Below, piece after piece: positions 49,959 through 52,834 of a stretch of DNA of 52,834 nucleotides. The translations under genes and the position numbers were made by a program. Position 1 is the first letter of the stretch, and each line of letters starts with the position of its first letter. The stretch spans positions 1 to 52,834 of the forward strand of contig CAMKZU010000012.1 of NCBI GenBank assembly GCA_946477855.1, in the 5' to 3' direction. Origin of the DNA: an uncultured Lactobacillus sp. (GTDB lineage Bacteria > Bacillota > Bacilli > Lactobacillales > Lactobacillaceae). Below the pieces are notes generated by a model that did not search any database, had not been told where the DNA came from, and was given only the letters and a program-made list of their open reading frames with translations.

Positions 49959-52329
49959 ATTTACTGGGAAAATCAATCGAATAGTTTTTGAAAACGATCA
50001 AGACCTTTATAAAATACTTGATGTTGCTATAATTGGAAAATTAGAAAAATATGATCGTGAAGATATTAAAGTGACCGGCAGTTTTGGTGACGTCCAAGTT
50101 GGTGCAACTTATACTTTTTCAGGAAGGTTAATTGTGCATAATAAATTTGGCCTGCAATTTCGATGCGATAATTATAAATTGGCTTTACCTCATGAAAAGG
50201 GGAGTCTAATTAATTTTTTAAGTTCCAGTAAGTTTCCCGGGATTGGCAAAAAAGCAGCTGATACCATAATTTCAGATTTGGGAATGGATGCGCTAACAAT
50301 ATTAAAGGAAAAGCCTGAAAAGGTTGGAACTTTGTCTATTTCGAAAAAGCAAAAAGAAAGTTTGTTAAACGGTGTCAGTTCAATGGATTCGTATTCTGAA
50401 ACTGTCTTAAAGCTGGCTCAATTTGGCTTGAATAAAAAAGTAGCAAGCAGACTGTATCAACTTTATCATGGCGAAACTTTAGCTAAACTTGAAGAGGATC
50501 CGTATGCTTCTATTGCTGAAGTTACAGGTTATGCTTTTAAGAGTGCCGATCGAATCGGCAGTAAATTAGGAATGGCCCTCGATGATCCCAAAAGAGTTAA
50601 TGGCGCTGTTTTTCAAATTTTACTTGATGAAGTAGCTAAGGAAGGCAATACTTACGTCAAACTTGAGCAGCTGCTGCAAGAAGCTGGCAAGCTACTGCAA
50701 ATTAATGAGTATGATACGATAGCAACTTGCGTTAATAATCTCCAGCATCAAGGTAAAGTCGTGGTAATGGGTGAAAACGCTGCGCTGCAAGAAATATATG
50801 AAACTGAAACTGATATTGCCAACGCAATGAAAAATCTAGTGGAAAAAAAGCAAAAGAGTTCAAATTACAGTGAAAAAGAACTAAACCTTGCTATTACTCA
50901 TGCTGAAACCAAGTTGAAAATTCATTATGATAATACTCAAAAAGCAGCGATTAAAAATGCGCTGACTAATCCAATCTCAATTTTAACTGGTGGTCCAGGG
51001 ACTGGCAAAACTACTATCATAAACGGTATTTTGTTAGCATTGAAAGAGCTGGCCGAAATACCATCATCGTCTCTTTATAGTACAGACCCACCATTTTTAC
51101 TCGCTGCACCTACTGGTCGTGCAGCCAAGAGAATGGAAGAGATTACTGGAATTACAGCTAAAACTATTCATCGGCTGCTGGGATTAGGAATTGATGAAAA
51201 TGATGCAACTGACCTAAACAAATTAAATGGTGAAATTTTAATTATTGATGAAATGTCAATGGTAGATATGTTTTTGTTTAGGCAACTGGTAACTAGCATC
51301 AATGAAACTAAGCACATAGTTTTTGTAGGTGATAAAGACCAGCTACCATCAGTGGGCGCTGGAAACGTATTTGCTGATTTAATCAAATCACAGGCTTTTC
51401 CTACCACTGTTCTTAAACAAATTCACCGTCAAGGAGACGATTCCAGCATTATTACGTTGGCGCATGACATTAATGCAGGAAAGAATCCCCAGGAATTATT
51501 TAAAAAGACCAAAAACTACTCATTTATTTCATGTCCACCGCATGAAGTCTCGCATGTTGTCAGTCAAATTGTCCAGCGTGCTTTGGCAAAGGGCTTTAAT
51601 CCGGATGATGTTCAGGTACTAGGAGCAATGTACCAGGGCGATGGTGGCGTCACCAATTTGAATAATGTTATTCAAGAAATTATTAATCCGCCTAAGGAAA
51701 ATAGCAAAACACTGGAAGTACATGATGAAACTTTTCGCATTGGGGACCGCATTTTGCAATTGCAAAATAATCCTGAAAAAGATATCTATAATGGCCAAAT
51801 TGGAAAAATCCTAGCAATTGATAATGATAATTCTCAAAAATGCATGGTAGCTGATTTTGATGACAGAGAAATAACCTTCAGTAAAAAAGATCTGTTTGAC
51901 TTAACTAGAGCATATGCAATTACCATTCACAAAGCTCAAGGCTCTGAATTTCCGCTAGTTATTTTGAGTCTGACAATGCAAAACTATGTCATGCTTAAAC
52001 GTAACTTATTGTACACTGCCGTTACTCGTGCAGAGCAAAATTTAGTTTTAATCGGTGACCCCCGCGCTTATGAAATGGCTTTTAATACTTCTGGTAATGA
52101 CCGACAGACAGGATTAACTGTTAAATTGCAAAAAATATTAAATGTGCAAGATAAAACTGTCCCAGAAAAAGATTCTGGTAAATATAAAAATGACCAAGAA
52201 GAAACAAATTCTGATGTGCTTGCAGACAAAAATCAGAATTGTATATTAACTCCGGAGTTGATTTATGCGGGTCGAATTGATCCTATGATAGGGATGCAAA
52301 ACATTAAATTAGAAGCACGAACAAGATAA
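49951..52329 (+). CDS. recD2: ATP-dependent DNA helicase RecD2
   Basis: A 792-residue SF1B 5'-3' helicase, not part of a RecBCD complex. The start MTEFTGKINRIVFE was chosen over ATGs at 49933 and 49936, which would lie deeper in the TPR gene. The N-terminal OB-like and helix-hairpin-helix region (FPGIGKKAA) precedes the motor. Walker A GGPGTGKT is at 347-354, followed by motif II LIIDEMSMVD and motif VI VTRAEQN. Length is slightly over the usual 740-800. RecD2 is linked to repair and replication-fork processing. Confidence 0.94.
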   Translation: MTEFTGKINRIVFENDQDLYKILDVAIIGKLEKYDREDIKVTGSFGDVQVGATYTFSGRLIVHNKFGLQFRCDNYKLALPHEKGSLINFLSSSKFPGIGKKAADTIISDLGMDALTILKEKPEKVGTLSISKKQKESLLNGVSSMDSYSETVLKLAQFGLNKKVASRLYQLYHGETLAKLEEDPYASIAEVTGYAFKSADRIGSKLGMALDDPKRVNGAVFQILLDEVAKEGNTYVKLEQLLQEAGKLLQINEYDTIATCVNNLQHQGKVVVMGENAALQEIYETETDIANAMKNLVEKKQKSSNYSEKELNLAITHAETKLKIHYDNTQKAAIKNALTNPISILTGGPGTGKTTIINGILLALKELAEIPSSSLYSTDPPFLLAAPTGRAAKRMEEITGITAKTIHRLLGLGIDENDATDLNKLNGEILIIDEMSMVDMFLFRQLVTSINETKHIVFVGDKDQLPSVGAGNVFADLIKSQAFPTTVLKQIHRQGDDSSIITLAHDINAGKNPQELFKKTKNYSFISCPPHEVSHVVSQIVQRALAKGFNPDDVQVLGAMYQGDGGVTNLNNVIQEIINPPKENSKTLEVHDETFRIGDRILQLQNNPEKDIYNGQIGKILAIDNDNSQKCMVADFDDREITFSKKDLFDLTRAYAITIHKAQGSEFPLVILSLTMQNYVMLKRNLLYTAVTRAEQNLVLIGDPRAYEMAFNTSGNDRQTGLTVKLQKILNVQDKTVPEKDSGKYKNDQEETNSDVLADKNQNCILTPELIYAGRIDPMIGMQNIKLEARTR

Positions 52330-52345
52330 GGGACTTTTTAAGACA

Positions 52346-52741
52346 ATGGCAAAGATAAAAAAAGAACTAGCTTGTGTTAATTTGCAGAAAGAAATTGCAG
52401 AATGGGTTACCACTAACACAAATATTTTAAATTTTGGTCCAGACACGTTTGAAATTGAAACTATTTTTAAAGATTCATTTGGCGAAACAGTGTATTGTTT
52501 TGTCGAAAAAACTGGGGTTGATAAATATAACGTTACTGATGATGGTCGGGCACTTTTTAAATTAGATCCCAGCGCAAGTGACGAAGATTTGATTGCTACC
52601 AGCGAAGATTTTGTCACAGCTAGCGGTTTTTCTTTTAATGTTGAAAATGGAGTGATCAGCTGTGAAAGTGATGAACAAACTTTGGCTGAAAAGGTTATGC
52701 AGTTAGGTCAATTACAGGCTAATGTTTCATATCTTAATTAA
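52346..52741 (+). CDS. DUF1828 domain protein
   Basis: A 131-residue protein whose central part (YNVTDDGRALFKL) resembles DUF1828, a domain of unknown function often followed by DUF1829 in longer proteins. Here only the first domain is present. The stop codon lies about ten bases before an IS3-family end, so it may be a naturally short form or one shortened by the insertion. The ribosome binding site is weak. Confidence 0.65.
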   Translation: MAKIKKELACVNLQKEIAEWVTTNTNILNFGPDTFEIETIFKDSFGETVYCFVEKTGVDKYNVTDDGRALFKLDPSASDEDLIATSEDFVTASGFSFNVENGVISCESDEQTLAEKVMQLGQLQANVSYLN

Positions 52742-52750
52742 AAAGCTGCC

Positions 52751-52834
52751 TGAAGCTAACCCCTAAAACTGGACGTTAGTTTATATCGTTTTACTTAAGG
52801 CTTGATTCCGATATTGAATCGGAGTTAAGCCTTT
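52751..52834 (-). mobile_element. 3' end of an IS3-family insertion sequence
   Basis: The stretch TGAAGCTAACCCCTAAAA followed by CTGGACG resembles an IS3-family terminal inverted repeat, starting at about 52751. Just inside it is the transposase C-terminus on the minus strand. The element continues beyond the window. Its exact boundary and target duplication cannot be seen. Confidence 0.8.
52781..52834 (-). CDS. IS3-family transposase (OrfB), C-terminal fragment
   Basis: The last 17 codons and stop read KGLTPIQYRNQALSKTI on the minus strand. The G-[LM]-[ST]-P-x-[QE]-[YF]-R stretch is the conserved C-terminal signature of IS3-family (IS150/IS3 group) DDE transposases. The gene is partial only because the window ends. 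Confidence 0.85.
   Translation of the reverse strand, partial: KGLTPIQYRNQALSKTI

Overview
The window is about 52.8 kb of low-GC Firmicute DNA, most likely a Lactobacillus of the delbrueckii/acidophilus type. This rests on recognised features rather than a search: two surface proteins with a YSIRK-like signal peptide and C-terminal SLAP (lactobacillar S-layer) domains, the Lactobacillales families DUF1831, DUF3397 and DUF4044, and a lactobacillar division (dcw) gene order. Both ends show a draft short-read contig. Bases 1-39 are an Illumina Nextera adapter, not genome. The last ~80 bases run into the 3' end of an IS3-family insertion sequence, which probably broke the assembly.

Region 1 (40-11480) holds two paralogous tandem giant surface proteins of 2227 and 1379 residues, each with its own promoter and terminator. 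Both are built on a helical superrepeat whose marker motif recurs every 164-165 residues, about nine units in the first and four in the second. They share an 855-bp block that reads as identical. Region 2 (11480-14145, minus strand) holds rpsD with a long leader that may be an S4 autoregulatory element, a terminator, then yueI and rarA. Region 3 (14145-24130) holds ezrA, the sulfur-transfer pair nifZ-thiI, a valine T-box with valS, then overlapping folC, a HAD phosphatase and radC.

Region 4 (24130-41010) is the cell-shape and division cluster. It runs mreBCD, convergent DUF4044, DUF3397, then mraZ-rsmH-ftsL-ftsI/pbp2X-mraY-murD-murG-divIB-ftsA-ftsZ-sepF-yggT and ylmH-divIVA. murC and murB are not in the window. 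Three GTGGT repeats at exactly 10-bp spacing before mraZ look like the MraZ operator. Region 5 (41010-52741) holds an isoleucine T-box with ileS, a cold-shock-domain gene, a Nudix hydrolase, a small membrane protein, mtnN, a second cysteine desulfurase, a DUF1831 gene and mnmA (tRNA 2-thiouridine), then a phosphatase, a TPR protein, recD2 and a DUF1828 gene.

Together the genes cover peptidoglycan precursor synthesis, divisome assembly, cell elongation, tRNA charging and tRNA thiolation. Each of the two desulfurases sits beside its likely sulfur acceptor, thiI or mnmA. The accessory and most variable part is the surface-protein pair. I did not find a wholly unknown multi-gene system. The best leads are the length-locked surface-protein repeats, the apparent gene conversion, and the structured rpsD leader. 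No tRNA, rRNA or CRISPR array was seen.
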